Shown in pieces: positions 47,597 through 55,413 of a DNA stretch of 64,000 bases (position 1 is its first letter; the number at the start of each line of letters is the position of its first letter). A model generated the notes under the pieces. The model did not search any database and had not been told where the DNA came from. It worked only from the letters and a program-made list of their open reading frames with translations. The stretch is taken from positions 89,082 to 153,081 of the forward strand of contig QHYI01000109.1 of the NCBI GenBank assembly GCA_003223245.1, in the 5' to 3' direction. A program made the translations under genes and the position numbers. The stretch comes from Acidobacteriota bacterium. GTDB lineage: Bacteria > Acidobacteriota > Terriglobia > Acidiferrales > UBA7541.

Positions 47597-48208
47597 TTAC
47601 TTTTTGACTGTCAGTTCGACGGTAGCCGTGGCGCCACTGACGTCCACCGCCTGCGTCGTTGGCTTTCCGTCTTCGCTCCAGGTCTTCAGGGTGTATTTGC
47701 CTGCAGGGACGTTTTTGATTTCAAAGTTGCCTTCCTTGTCGGTCACGGCGAAATAGGGAGTGGGAACAACGACGACATAGCCCGACATCTCTGGATGAAC
47801 GTTGCAGAGCAGGGATGCTACACCCAGGTCCTTGAACTGAAAAGGCTTCTTTTCGCCCTTCGGCCACGTGCCCAGGTTGTGCGCCAGCTTCTTGTTGCCG
47901 CTGACCGAGGGCCAGTAGACGTTGTGGCCCACGGCATCGCTGTTCAGAAATTCGACCGTAGTGCCTTGCTGCACCGCGGCGACGTGCGGAATGAACGCCA
48001 TCTTGCGCTGGTCAACGACCACGGGATCGTTCGGCGCGTCGAATTTCTTGTCTGGGATGAGATCGACATATACGGCGATGTTCTCTGCGGACTTGATGCC
48101 CTGCACACTGACCTTCCCTTTGATTTCATTGGCTTTCACTGCGCTGACCAATGCCAAGGTAAGACCCGCTGCTACTGCTACTTTTGCTGCGATTTTGATG
48201 AGACTCAT
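47597..48208 (-). CDS. exported cupredoxin with C-terminal regulatory-like beta domain
   Basis: This 203-residue protein has a signal peptide (1-27). A cupredoxin-like domain has the type-1 copper set H95 (VGHNVYW), C135, H138 and M141 (CNVHPEM). The end (YFAVTDKEGNFEIKNVPAGK) is a carboxypeptidase-regulatory/CnaB-like strand pattern. It resembles MauL-like methylamine-utilisation annotations, though no methylamine genes are here. A soluble copper electron carrier for the adjacent complex is the natural guess. GGAAGG precedes the chosen ATG. Confidence 0.85.
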   Translation of the reverse strand: MSLIKIAAKVAVAAGLTLALVSAVKANEIKGKVSVQGIKSAENIAVYVDLIPDKKFDAPNDPVVVDQRKMAFIPHVAAVQQGTTVEFLNSDAVGHNVYWPSVSGNKKLAHNLGTWPKGEKKPFQFKDLGVASLLCNVHPEMSGYVVVVPTPYFAVTDKEGNFEIKNVPAGKYTLKTWSEDGKPTTQAVDVSGATATVELTVKK

Positions 48209-48268
48209 GACCTTCCTTTCGTTTTGTAAAGTTTTCTTGCGGTTCAAATTGTTGGAACCGGAAATCGG

Positions 48269-49729
48269 TTAGAACACGTAGTCGATACCCGCCTGGAACG
48301 TGTTGGGACGGAAGAACAGAGGTCCAGTTGGGCCAGCGTATGGGGTTGCAAAGGTGTATTGGTATTCGCCAACGATCTTGATGTTGGCGCGCGCCAGCAC
48401 CTGGAATCCGGGGCTGAAGCGATTGCGCGTTTGGTGTTGCGACGCTGGCGTGGCGTTAATGAAATCCGTATGGGAATTCACGGCGTCGTAGTGGAACGTG
48501 CCGATGAGCCAGGGATAAAACCAATAATTGGCGCCTGCGAATCCGCCCGAAAATTTCAGCGCTGGCGCAGCGACAATGGTCGCAGGCGTTCCCGCCGTTG
48601 CCTCGGTGAACAGATGGTTGTCATCATGCCCGAACATCCCCAGTCCAAATACTTCCAAATGCCGGTACTTGAAGCGGAGGTCGCCACCCACACGATAAAA
48701 AGGTTCCTCGACGGTGGCCACGCCCTGGAAAAGCGTTCCATCCTGGTTCTGCTGGTTTTTGCCGTAGTAATAATAGAACCCAAAGCGGACCGAGGTGTGA
48801 TCGCGCGGCCCGGTGGGACCGGCCGCCTGGATGGCGTTGCGGCTTTCCGGGTGGCGCTCGAGGTTGAATCTCTGCGAAAGGCGGATGTAAACGTCTTTGG
48901 AACTACGGACGGCGTCTCCCGCATTGCTTCCGTTGACGACGGCCACGGACCAGTCGAAGTTTCCGTTGTTGGGTGTCCCGCCAAATTCGATGCCGCGCTG
49001 CGGCGAACCGAAGATCACCGGATTGTTGGTCGTGTTCGGTAGAACCGTGACGCCGGCCTCACTGTAAATGTCATAGGGCGACAAATAGATGGATTTCGCC
49101 TGAGTGAAGGGTACGTCCAGTTCAAACTGGCCGAACCGTACGTTGAAGGCGTTCTTTGGAAGCCCGAGTCCGTGACCTAGATCGCTGTATTTCAGCCAGC
49201 CATCTCCCATGGCGCCGTTGGCATTGGCGGCATCCACGGAAATGTCGTCATCAATCCAGAACGAAAGGTTCTGGCCGAAGCTTCCGGCGCTGATGATCGT
49301 GAAGGTGTTGGGGGCGAACAGGTCGGTACGGGGAGTGAATCCACTCTGGGCGATGACACCCGCGGGCTGCTTGCGATTCAATGTGAAATTGCCCTCGTAC
49401 CGAAACGCAATGGGTAGGAACCCTGGAATCTCGCCAGGGAACACCGCACCCGGAAACGCTTCCTTCTGGGCTTTCGAGCCGAGGAGAACCGGGGGCTCCT
49501 TCACGAAGGTCTCGTCGTCCTTCGGGAATTTGAAACCGTTCTTTTTGAACGCCTCCCCGAAGTCGTTCAATTCAGGGTAGTTGTTATGGCAGGTGGTGCA
49601 GGCCGTCTGATACTTTCTTGAAAATGCAGGAATCGCCGAACTTTTGGGCGCGGAGGCCAGAATCGCCCCTACGACAGCGATAGCGGCGGTTGCAGCAAAG
49701 AGAAGAACATCCCGCAAGCGGTATTTCAT
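48269..49729 (-). CDS. outer-membrane-barrel-like protein with one c-type heme site
   Basis: This 486-residue protein has a signal peptide, then CTTCH at 44-48 in FSRKYQTACTTCHNNYPELN. About 400 residues of alternating polar/aromatic beta-strand sequence follow, ending in a terminal Phe (FQAGIDYVF), the outer-membrane insertion signal. The combination suggests a porin-like barrel with a heme facing the periplasm or the pore. It is the first gene of the minus-strand cytochrome cluster, and two CRP-type palindromes lie upstream. Confidence 0.85.
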   Translation of the reverse strand: MKYRLRDVLLFAATAAIAVVGAILASAPKSSAIPAFSRKYQTACTTCHNNYPELNDFGEAFKKNGFKFPKDDETFVKEPPVLLGSKAQKEAFPGAVFPGEIPGFLPIAFRYEGNFTLNRKQPAGVIAQSGFTPRTDLFAPNTFTIISAGSFGQNLSFWIDDDISVDAANANGAMGDGWLKYSDLGHGLGLPKNAFNVRFGQFELDVPFTQAKSIYLSPYDIYSEAGVTVLPNTTNNPVIFGSPQRGIEFGGTPNNGNFDWSVAVVNGSNAGDAVRSSKDVYIRLSQRFNLERHPESRNAIQAAGPTGPRDHTSVRFGFYYYYGKNQQNQDGTLFQGVATVEEPFYRVGGDLRFKYRHLEVFGLGMFGHDDNHLFTEATAGTPATIVAAPALKFSGGFAGANYWFYPWLIGTFHYDAVNSHTDFINATPASQHQTRNRFSPGFQVLARANIKIVGEYQYTFATPYAGPTGPLFFRPNTFQAGIDYVF

Positions 49730-49858
49730 TACAATCAGCCCTCCTCAATAAGGTCGGAAGCAAAGGTCCCTTCCGTTCGCAACGCAAACTGCAAGGTTTG
49801 CAGGTCACAAGCCTGAGCGCATAGGCCCGATGGCGCAGTGTCAAAGGTCACGCCCGTT

Positions 49859-49874
49859 TGTGACCGTCGTCACA
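49859..49874. promoter_or_regulatory. CRP-type operator, perfect palindrome
   Basis: TGTGACCGTCGTCACA matches TGTGA-N6-TCACA exactly, with six-base arms around a four-base centre. It lies about 137 bases before the heme-barrel start codon and 415 before the Crp/Fnr ATG. Further GGTCAC half-sites occur at 49803 and 49846. Confidence 0.7.
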
Positions 49875-49965
49875 TATAGCACATGCTGGTCATTCGACAA
49901 CAGCTAAGTCCAACCCGGGATACGTAAGGAGTTCTGTAAATATCTTTCTAGTTTCAAAGAGCCAC

Positions 49966-49981
49966 AGTGACGTATGTCACA
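49966..49981. promoter_or_regulatory. second CRP-type operator
   Basis: AGTGACGTATGTCACA matches the CRP consensus at nine of ten arm positions and is 107 bases from the first site, close to ten helical turns. It lies between the divergent cytochrome cluster and its likely regulator. Confidence 0.65.
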
Positions 49982-50281
49982 CCCTGGAGTGACACCAGTC
50001 ATATCCGTCGGGCAAGGGATGCAATACCAATAGTTAATGACGGAGAGGCAGGCGTAGCCGCCCGTCGCCAATGCAAGTTTGGCCGGCACGCACGCTGTCG
50101 AAGTTCACGTACGAAAAGGCAGCGTCCATCTGCCAGGCTAAGAAATCCGCGGGGAACTGCCGGAGCGTTCTTGAAGCGGATCGAGCAGGCATGTCGGGGA
50201 TTTCGTACCCAGCCAATCCTGTAGGTGGACCGAACGGCTTTTCAAGCGGTCCCTCGCTCCTATGCGGTGCACGGAGGCGTT

Positions 50282-51118
50282 ATGGAGACGATCAAAGTTG
50301 ATGCCGAGCAAGAGGAAGAGGATTTGACACGAGGCGCTATGGGGAACCGCTTCTGGTTTGTTCCGAAAGATAAGGCCGGTATAGTCCGCCGTGGATCTAC
50401 GATGCGTGCCCCTTATGGGTTAGAAATCATTGAGAGCTGCCTCAACTGCCCCCACCGCGAGGATCGCCTGTTCTGCAATCTTTCCCCCGCCGCGTTGAAG
50501 CATCTGGAGACCATCACGGCAGCTGCCAGCTATCCGAAAGGGGCCACACTCTTTGTGGAAGGGCAGAAGCCCCGCGGCGTGTTCATTCTTTGCAATGGAC
50601 GCGTAAAGCTGTCAACTTCCTCGGCCGACGGCAAGACGCTGATTCTGCGCGTGCCGGAGAAAGGCGAGATTCTCGGGCTTGCTGCAACGCTATCCGGCCA
50701 GCCCTATCAGGCTTCGGCGGAAGTGCTCGAACCCGCGCAAGCAAATTTCATTGCCCGCAACGATTTCCTCGACTTTCTGAAGACCCACGGGGAAGCTGCT
50801 CTGCGCGTGGCGCAGCAACTCAGCGAGAACTATCACCTGGCGATCGGCGAAATGCGAACCATTGGCCTTTCGCATTCCGCAGCGGAGAAATTTGCGCGGT
50901 TCCTCTTCGAGCAGGTTTCGGAAGGCGAGAAAGAAGATGGTGAGGTGCGCGCGACCCTCACTTTGACGCATGAAGAAATCGCCCAGATGATTGGCTCCTC
51001 CCGCGAAACGGTGACGCGGCTTTTTTCGGACTTTAAGAAGAGGGGACTCCTTCAAGTGAAAGGTTCTACCGTAGTCATTCGGGACGTGGCCACACTACGC
51101 AAACTCGCAGAGGGTTAG
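50282..51118 (+). CDS. Crp/Fnr-family transcriptional regulator with Cys cluster
   Basis: This 278-residue protein has an N-terminal Cys set C53-x2-C56-x8-C65 (CLNCPHREDRLFC) with a further C104 (FILCNGR), comparable to the four Fe-S cysteines of FNR. The cyclic-nucleotide-binding-fold domain follows (about 66-185), then a helix-turn-helix (LTHEEIAQMIGSSRETVTRL). The recognition helix has the Arg-Glu...Arg of CRP (RETVTR), so TGTGA half-sites are expected. GGAGG lies five bases before the chosen ATG. It is divergent from the cytochrome cluster and is the obvious candidate to control it. Confidence 0.9.
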   Translation: METIKVDAEQEEEDLTRGAMGNRFWFVPKDKAGIVRRGSTMRAPYGLEIIESCLNCPHREDRLFCNLSPAALKHLETITAAASYPKGATLFVEGQKPRGVFILCNGRVKLSTSSADGKTLILRVPEKGEILGLAATLSGQPYQASAEVLEPAQANFIARNDFLDFLKTHGEAALRVAQQLSENYHLAIGEMRTIGLSHSAAEKFARFLFEQVSEGEKEDGEVRATLTLTHEEIAQMIGSSRETVTRLFSDFKKRGLLQVKGSTVVIRDVATLRKLAEG

Positions 51119-51234
51119 CCTGGCGCTACGCGCCTGTCTTTTCAAATACCTCTCAAAAGCGCCGACTTCAGCGCGAGGCAAACTTCTAGCCTGCAAAACA
51201 GCAGGCGAGCTCCAACCTAGATTACAGACCAGCG

Positions 51235-51282
51235 TGGGCCCGACAGGATTCGAACCTACGACCAACGGATTATGAGTCCGCT
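51235..51282 (-). tRNA. 3' fragment of a tRNA with CAU anticodon
   Basis: The minus strand contains an anticodon arm (GCGGA, loop CTCATAA, TCCGT), variable loop, T arm with TTCGAAT loop, and the 3' acceptor strand CGGGCCCA. The 5' acceptor strand and D arm are absent; unrelated sequence begins right at the anticodon stem. It is therefore not a functional tRNA. It is the kind of tRNA 3' end left by integration of a mobile element. Confidence 0.75.
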
Positions 51283-51318
51283 AGTTAGTTGACAAATCGT
51301 AACATGCCGGCCGCGTGC

Positions 51319-51643
51319 CGGAGAGACTTAAAAGTGAAATGCGAAGGCGGATGGATGTTCTGCGGCGAGCAAGGCGGGCCGCTGAAATCTTGATAACGTC
51401 TCACGACGGGATATTCCAGTGCATATCAACGGCGCGTGGTTCGGCTGGCACGCTTTCCGCCGTGGACTTGGAACCCGATTAAACGAAGCTGGCGTTGATG
51501 ACAAAACAATTCAATCCATTCTTCGCCGCGCCGACGTTTCTGCAACGATGGCTTACTACGTCCAACCTGATCGAACAGCAGGCGAGCGCGGTCCAGGGAA
51601 GCTGAGCCGAGAGCTGCAAAAGCGTTATAAGATCAAGGTATGA
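51319..51643 (+). pseudogene. tyrosine recombinase (phage-type integrase), C-terminal remnant
   Basis: The catalytic C-terminus is readable as WMFCGEQGGPLN, then (after a one-base shift in the AAA run near 51388) LDNVSRRDIPV, then WHAFRRGLGTRLNEAG with the H-x-x-R box, and MAYYVQP with the tyrosine nucleophile. The N-terminal two thirds are missing. It sits between a truncated tRNA and an intact tRNA, ten bases before the latter, marking an old integration site. Confidence 0.75.
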
Positions 51644-51653
51644 TGAACAGTGA

Positions 51654-51729
51654 GGGCCTGTAGCTCAATGGTTAGAGCAGTCGGCTCATAATCGATTGGT
51701 TGGAGGTTCGAGTCCTCCCAGGCCCACCA
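51654..51729 (+). tRNA. tRNA with CAU anticodon, probably tRNA-Ile2
   Basis: A full 76-nt cloverleaf: acceptor GGGCCTG/CAGGCCC, D arm GCTC/GAGC, anticodon loop CTCATAA, T arm GGAGG-TTCGAGT-CCTCC, discriminator A and encoded CCA. The CAU anticodon could be Met or the lysidine-modified Ile2. C4-G69 and C5-G68 match the pairs TilS uses to recognise tRNA-Ile2, so Ile2 is favoured. Two G-U pairs occur in the anticodon stem. Confidence 0.9.
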
Positions 51730-52249
51730 CCCTACGCAGCTTTCTTTCGTCTCTTCATCCCTGGCTCATGACTTTCAACCCAGCGAACTGCTTCGCTCCA
51801 ACGAAAATCACTTCCGAACCCATTACCAGCCTAAAAAACGGAAGTCGAGTGGCAAAAGATGGCACCGATCTCACGGCATGGATTCAAATCTTTTACCGCA
51901 AGCGACGGCTTGGCGAATCTATTTGTCGGCTGAGGAGTTGGTCGGCTCTGTCGATCTGTTGCCTCAGGGTGATGAGCAGAGCTTTCGCTCCTTAGGTTCA
52001 GAAGTGCCGAAGTGCGCGTGAGAGCCTGCGATGTCTGCTCCATGCTGGCAAATAGCCGCTGGAGTCCATCGTGCATCATGACGCGCATATTACCATCCCT
52101 CCCCGAAAAACGTTGCCAACGCAATAATCAGATTGATTCGCCGCTTTTGAGTCCCGACTGTTGAGGTTTACCTATCCACGGTCAATCTGGTAAACACCCT
52201 AACCCCTCAGCTGAACACCCGCTCGCAGTAAGGCATAGCGAAACCGTTC
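51730..52249. other. accessory intergenic sequence, no gene seen
   Basis: About 520 bases between the tRNA and the first PilZ gene. An open frame on the minus strand (51831-52124) has neither domain nor ribosome binding site. The composition is less GC-rich than the genes to the left, consistent with element remains. Confidence 0.4.
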
Positions 52250-52609
52250 TTACCGTTCAGTTTGATTTCCGTCCTGAATGGCAGCGATGCTTTCCTTCGC
52301 TTGTTGAAGCCACTTCACAAGCACACGCAAGGATTCCGTACTTTCGTTGTGGAACATCAGACCCATGCCATCCTCTGCGGAATGCGCTACGTTAGCGGGG
52401 GCTTCAAAGTAGGCCTTGTCTCTTCGAATCCTGACCGTTACTCGTGTACCAACGGAGAACTGGGTACTACTAACCAACCGGCATCCTCCCGCGCCGATGT
52501 TGACTACCTGGGCAGGTATCTCCACACTGGAATCATCCGCTACTGTGGCGGAAGCCGAAAAGGGATACCTGGTGTAAAGACGCTTCTGGGACTGGGGAGT
52601 GCTCGGCAC
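52250..52609 (-). CDS. PilZ-domain protein
   Basis: This protein of about 119 residues has a PilZ domain: RLYTRYPF near the N-terminus (the R-x3-R-type c-di-GMP motif), then VNIGAGGCRL in place of D/N-x-S-x2-G, and GMGLMFHN. I use the GTG at 52609, since the upstream part of the frame overlaps another gene. PilZ proteins commonly bind cyclic-di-GMP. The second motif has Gly where Ser is usual, so binding is uncertain. Confidence 0.7.
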   Translation of the reverse strand: MPSTPQSQKRLYTRYPFSASATVADDSSVEIPAQVVNIGAGGCRLVSSTQFSVGTRVTVRIRRDKAYFEAPANVAHSAEDGMGLMFHNESTESLRVLVKWLQQAKESIAAIQDGNQTER

Positions 52610-52632
52610 TTGCTTTTTGCGGTGTCCTTTCG

Positions 52633-52821
52633 TCAGCTCGCTCCAGCAGCCTTCGGTTTGACTTGCTCGTCCCACATCTTCGCGCATTTGGCGCACAGTC
52701 TCACGACTTTGGACGGGCCGGTTATCTTCCGCCTGGTCACAGCCTGCCTCGGGCAATCGCTGAATTGCGGCTGTTGAGCTGGATCGTCAGGGAAGAACAC
52801 TTTGGATTCACACTGGGCCAT
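52633..52821 (-). CDS. small Cys-containing protein upstream of PilZ gene
   Basis: This 62-residue protein has Cys at 4, 23, 43 and 46 (LCAKCAKMW), enough for one zinc site. The C-terminus is Lys/Ala-rich. A weak AAAGGG precedes the ATG. Its stop lies 23 bases before the PilZ start, so the two are probably co-transcribed. Function unknown. Confidence 0.5.
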   Translation of the reverse strand: MAQCESKVFFPDDPAQQPQFSDCPRQAVTRRKITGPSKVVRLCAKCAKMWDEQVKPKAAGAS

Positions 52822-53158
52822 CGGCTACCCTTTCGTGGGGCAGTGCAAGAAGTTATACCTTCACCCGGTTCTTCGATCTGGCACTTGCGTTTTTGTTCGG
52901 TTTACCGAGCACCGCGACCCGAATCGGCGAAGGCGAGGCGGGGTGATTGGAGACAATTCCCCCGGTAATTAGCGGGTTTCACCTAACTTTGCACCACGCA
53001 TGCTTTATAGTAAATGATGAAGCCATCACGACACCCTAGGGGTGAGCTCTTTGGTCGAAGGCTTGACTGAGGAATCTCACCCCTGCCAGTCTCGCCTTTC
53101 GAAGTTACTACAACGGCTAGGGTGACCCACTAAACGCCGGTGTTACAGTCCCACGCCA

Positions 53159-53339
53159 ATGCACACCGGACAGGATTGGCAACAGATCGGGCGCTTCTGT
53201 GAAAAGCGCTGTGCCGTCGCGGAATGGAAAACAGAATCCGAAGTGTCGGCAGTGCGGCGCCGACCTCGTCGCCGCCGACTCGCACGCTAAAACGCCTCCG
53301 AAAGAGCCAGGTGAACCTCGCAAGCCACCGAGCACCTGA
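53159..53339 (+). pseudogene. zinc-ribbon family copy 1, frameshifted
   Basis: Reads MHTGQDW, then a shortened first cysteine pair (FCEKRC), then AVAEWK. An extra A in the AAAA run at 53225-53228 shifts the frame; correcting it restores QNPKCRQCGADLVAAD and a stop at 53339. The preceding 340 bases (52822-53158) hold no recognisable gene. Confidence 0.7.
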
Positions 53340-53575
53340 GGACACCAACAGGTAACGAATCGAATTCAGCTGCTTGTTTGATTGTCTCTGACGCCAAATT
53401 CTCGCTAGCATCGAAGCTACTAGCAACACAAAGACGATCACCGGGCGGGTTCCTTTGGGCCACACGGTTAGGAGCCAAGGAAGCCACCCCTTCGATCAGA
53501 TTCCCGCTATCATCCACGCTGCGTCACTTTTGCGGTTTGAACTTACCAAGAGAGGCAGCCATGACGCCTGCTAAT

Positions 53576-53887
53576 TCAGGATGAGGACTGTTCGCTTCCG
53601 CAACGAAGGCTGGCCGGATGGCAGGACGGACGGAAGGAAGAAGTTACTTCTTCGAAAGCCGCTTTGACTGCATCAGCGTAGGCGGCGACTTGTTCCAGGT
53701 CGCGGTAGCCCGCATCGCACGATTTCAGGAACTGCGTGGAGTGACGGAGGGCCTTGTGGGCGCGTTCGAGCTGGCGCTGCACGGGATGGCTGGATAGAAT
53801 AGCGGCAGTGTGACAAAAGGCAACGGTTGCCGCAGCGCCGTCCGAAGGCCGGTGCCTCATGGAAGCGGAGAAGGATTGGAAGCTCAC
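53576..53887 (-). CDS. hypothetical helical protein, uncertain
   Basis: The frame encodes 103 residues with one clearly amphipathic helical part (QLERAHKALRHSTQFLKSC, YADAVKAAFEEV). No family is recognised. It overlaps the 5' end of zinc-ribbon copy 2 on the other strand. A later ATG at 53860 is possible. Kept at low confidence for its helical regularity only. Confidence 0.3.
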   Translation of the reverse strand: MSFQSFSASMRHRPSDGAAATVAFCHTAAILSSHPVQRQLERAHKALRHSTQFLKSCDAGYRDLEQVAAYADAVKAAFEEVTSSFRPSCHPASLRCGSEQSSS

Positions 53888-54036
53888 GACGCGCTATAGG
53901 TGTCCGCAGTGTGGTAAGCACTACATCATCCCGGGACTGCAAGGAGAATCCGAAATGCCGACTGTGCGGCGTCGAACTTTGCGTCGATGACCAACAAGTC
54001 GAACCGCCGCCATCAGCCCAAGGGCGAGCAGCTTGA
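53859..54036 (+). pseudogene. zinc-ribbon family copy 2, frameshifted
   Basis: Begins MEAEKDWKLTTRYRCPQCGKHY and breaks in the middle. A one-base shift near 53940 restores CKENPKCRLCGVELCVDD and a stop at 54036. All four zinc cysteines survive in the two halves, but no single frame spans them. Confidence 0.7.
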
Positions 54037-54039
54037 TTT

Positions 54040-54234
54040 GAGCTTATCGGTGACAACAACGTTCGCCGCGTGCGCTCGTTGCACGATCTCATAATCAACC
54101 AAATCTCAGCCCTTGAGCGTGCGGCAGCCTTCGCCTGCGATGTCCGAATAATGAACGAACAAGTCAGACCCACCAACCTGCCCGATAAGACCATAGCCCC
54201 TGGAATCGCTGAACCACCTGGCTTTGCCACTTAT
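54040..54234 (-). pseudogene. cold-shock gene, decayed copy A
   Basis: From an ATA at 54232-54234 in place of ATG, the minus strand reads SGKARWFSDSRGYGLIGQVG, then SDLFVHYSDIAGEGCRTLKG and a stop at 54106-54108. Beyond it, EIVQRAHAANVVVTD continues the cold-shock C-terminus. Start loss plus an internal stop make it non-functional; Phe of RNP1 has become Leu (GYGLI). Confidence 0.75.
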
Positions 54235-54265
54235 TTTCTGTGCTACTCCATTCCCAGTTTGCCAA

Positions 54266-54583
54266 TCAGGAAACCAGACTGTATTCGTTAGTTAGAATCC
54301 GGTCACACACGGGGCATTTCCATAACCGAAAGCTGCGATTCTCCGGCTTGACCTCAGCAAGATACATCGGAATCCCGTCACTGGGACATGTGACGTGTGG
54401 TAGGATTTGCGTTTCGTTTTGCAATGCGCTGAGGCTGAGGACGTAGCCCCTGCCGCGTGTGTAGCTTATCGTGCAGCCGGGAACCTGACAGAAGAATAGG
54501 CGTCGGTCGGAATTCCCGTCCACCACCATCTCACCGTGATGCTCGAAGCAGAGCGGTCGAAGTTCTTTTTCTTTCAATGGCAT
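54266..54583 (-). CDS. Cys/His-rich protein, unknown family
   Basis: This 105-residue protein is rich in potential zinc ligands: LCFEHHGEM (C12, H15, H16), FFCQVPGC (C32, C37), HVTC (H64, C67) and LWKCPVCDR (C90, C93). AAGGAG lies seven bases before the ATG. A second copy 1.4 kb downstream has a nonsense codon. I know no function; it is part of the repeated cassette. Confidence 0.7.
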   Translation of the reverse strand: MPLKEKELRPLCFEHHGEMVVDGNSDRRLFFCQVPGCTISYTRGRGYVLSLSALQNETQILPHVTCPSDGIPMYLAEVKPENRSFRLWKCPVCDRILTNEYSLVS

Positions 54584-54618
54584 TTCGACACTCCTTGGGA
54601 AGAGGGGGGCAGGCGAGT

Positions 54619-54939
54619 TTATCTCTGTTCCTTTGAGGTATCAGGTTCGCTCCGCGGATTCGGGCCAATTGTTTGAGACAGGAAATTCAGCCCAACGACA
54701 AATAGGTTGGCGCTGACGGGTTTACAATAGACCACTCGCGCCCTCATCGTCACTCCACGAACGCGGAGCCGGACATCGACATGGGAGCCAGGCTCGAAAA
54801 ACCGTTCCGTAGTAACACGCGCACCACGAGGACTGAGGTTTTCTGCGGAAGCCAGGGCCACGCGGGGATTACGCGCGGCAGAGATTTGCACGAGGAATCG
54901 TTCGGGAGTACGCGGTTGCTTCCTGCCTTCCCGCAGCAT
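54619..54939 (-). CDS. PilZ-like domain protein
   Basis: This 106-residue protein follows the PilZ fold: RTPERFLVQI, ENLSPRGARVTTERFFEPG (N-x-S-x2-G intact) and VVGLNFLSQ. GAGGAGG lies six bases before the ATG, a strong site. The C-terminal 15 residues are polar. It is the intact PilZ of cassette unit 1; a partial copy sits at 56044-56280. Confidence 0.8.
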   Translation of the reverse strand: MLREGRKQPRTPERFLVQISAARNPRVALASAENLSPRGARVTTERFFEPGSHVDVRLRVRGVTMRARVVYCKPVSANLFVVGLNFLSQTIGPNPRSEPDTSKEQR

Positions 54940-55070
54940 AACTGCCTCCTCAACAGCGGGCCGGAAAACAGGGCCCCTTAGGATTACGGAATAACCCTGC
55001 TTCGGTCAATCAGGTAAAGACCGGACTGGCCTACAAGTTGACCCAATCTAAAATCGGCCTGCGTTACGTT

Positions 55071-55280
55071 ATCGATACAGGAAAAAATTGCCTGCTAACA
55101 AGCCGGTATCGTGGTCCGAAATGCGGCAAGCGTTACGCTGTAGCGGAATGGAAGCAGAATCCGAAGTGTCGGCAGTGCGGGGCCGAACTTCATGCCGATA
55201 ACGAACAAGGCGCGTTGTCGTCGCAAAGCCAACGTGCAGGGCAGTTGATCATCGGCGACGTTCACTCTGTCGTTGTGTAG
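55071..55280 (+). pseudogene. zinc-ribbon family copy 3, start and one Cys lost
   Basis: The family start Met aligns with ATC (55071), and the first zinc cysteine is Gly (YRGPKCGKRY). The rest is in frame: AVAEWKQNPKCRQCGAELHAD to a stop at 55280. An upstream TTG at 55038 could give a longer protein, but the ribbon would still be incomplete. Confidence 0.65.
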
Positions 55281-55413
55281 CAATGCTCACAGCGGGTCTT
55301 CACCGCCTCGCACGGCTGTCGTGTAGTGGGATAGTGGACATTGCTTGAAGATGATCACCGGGGTGAACCTAGTCCTCTGCGGAATTCACCCACCCAGCCC
55401 CGCGCCCCCGCTT

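Noticed and set aside
51235..51729. functional pair of tRNA genes
   Set aside because: The minus-strand member lacks its D arm and 5' acceptor strand, so only one functional tRNA is present.
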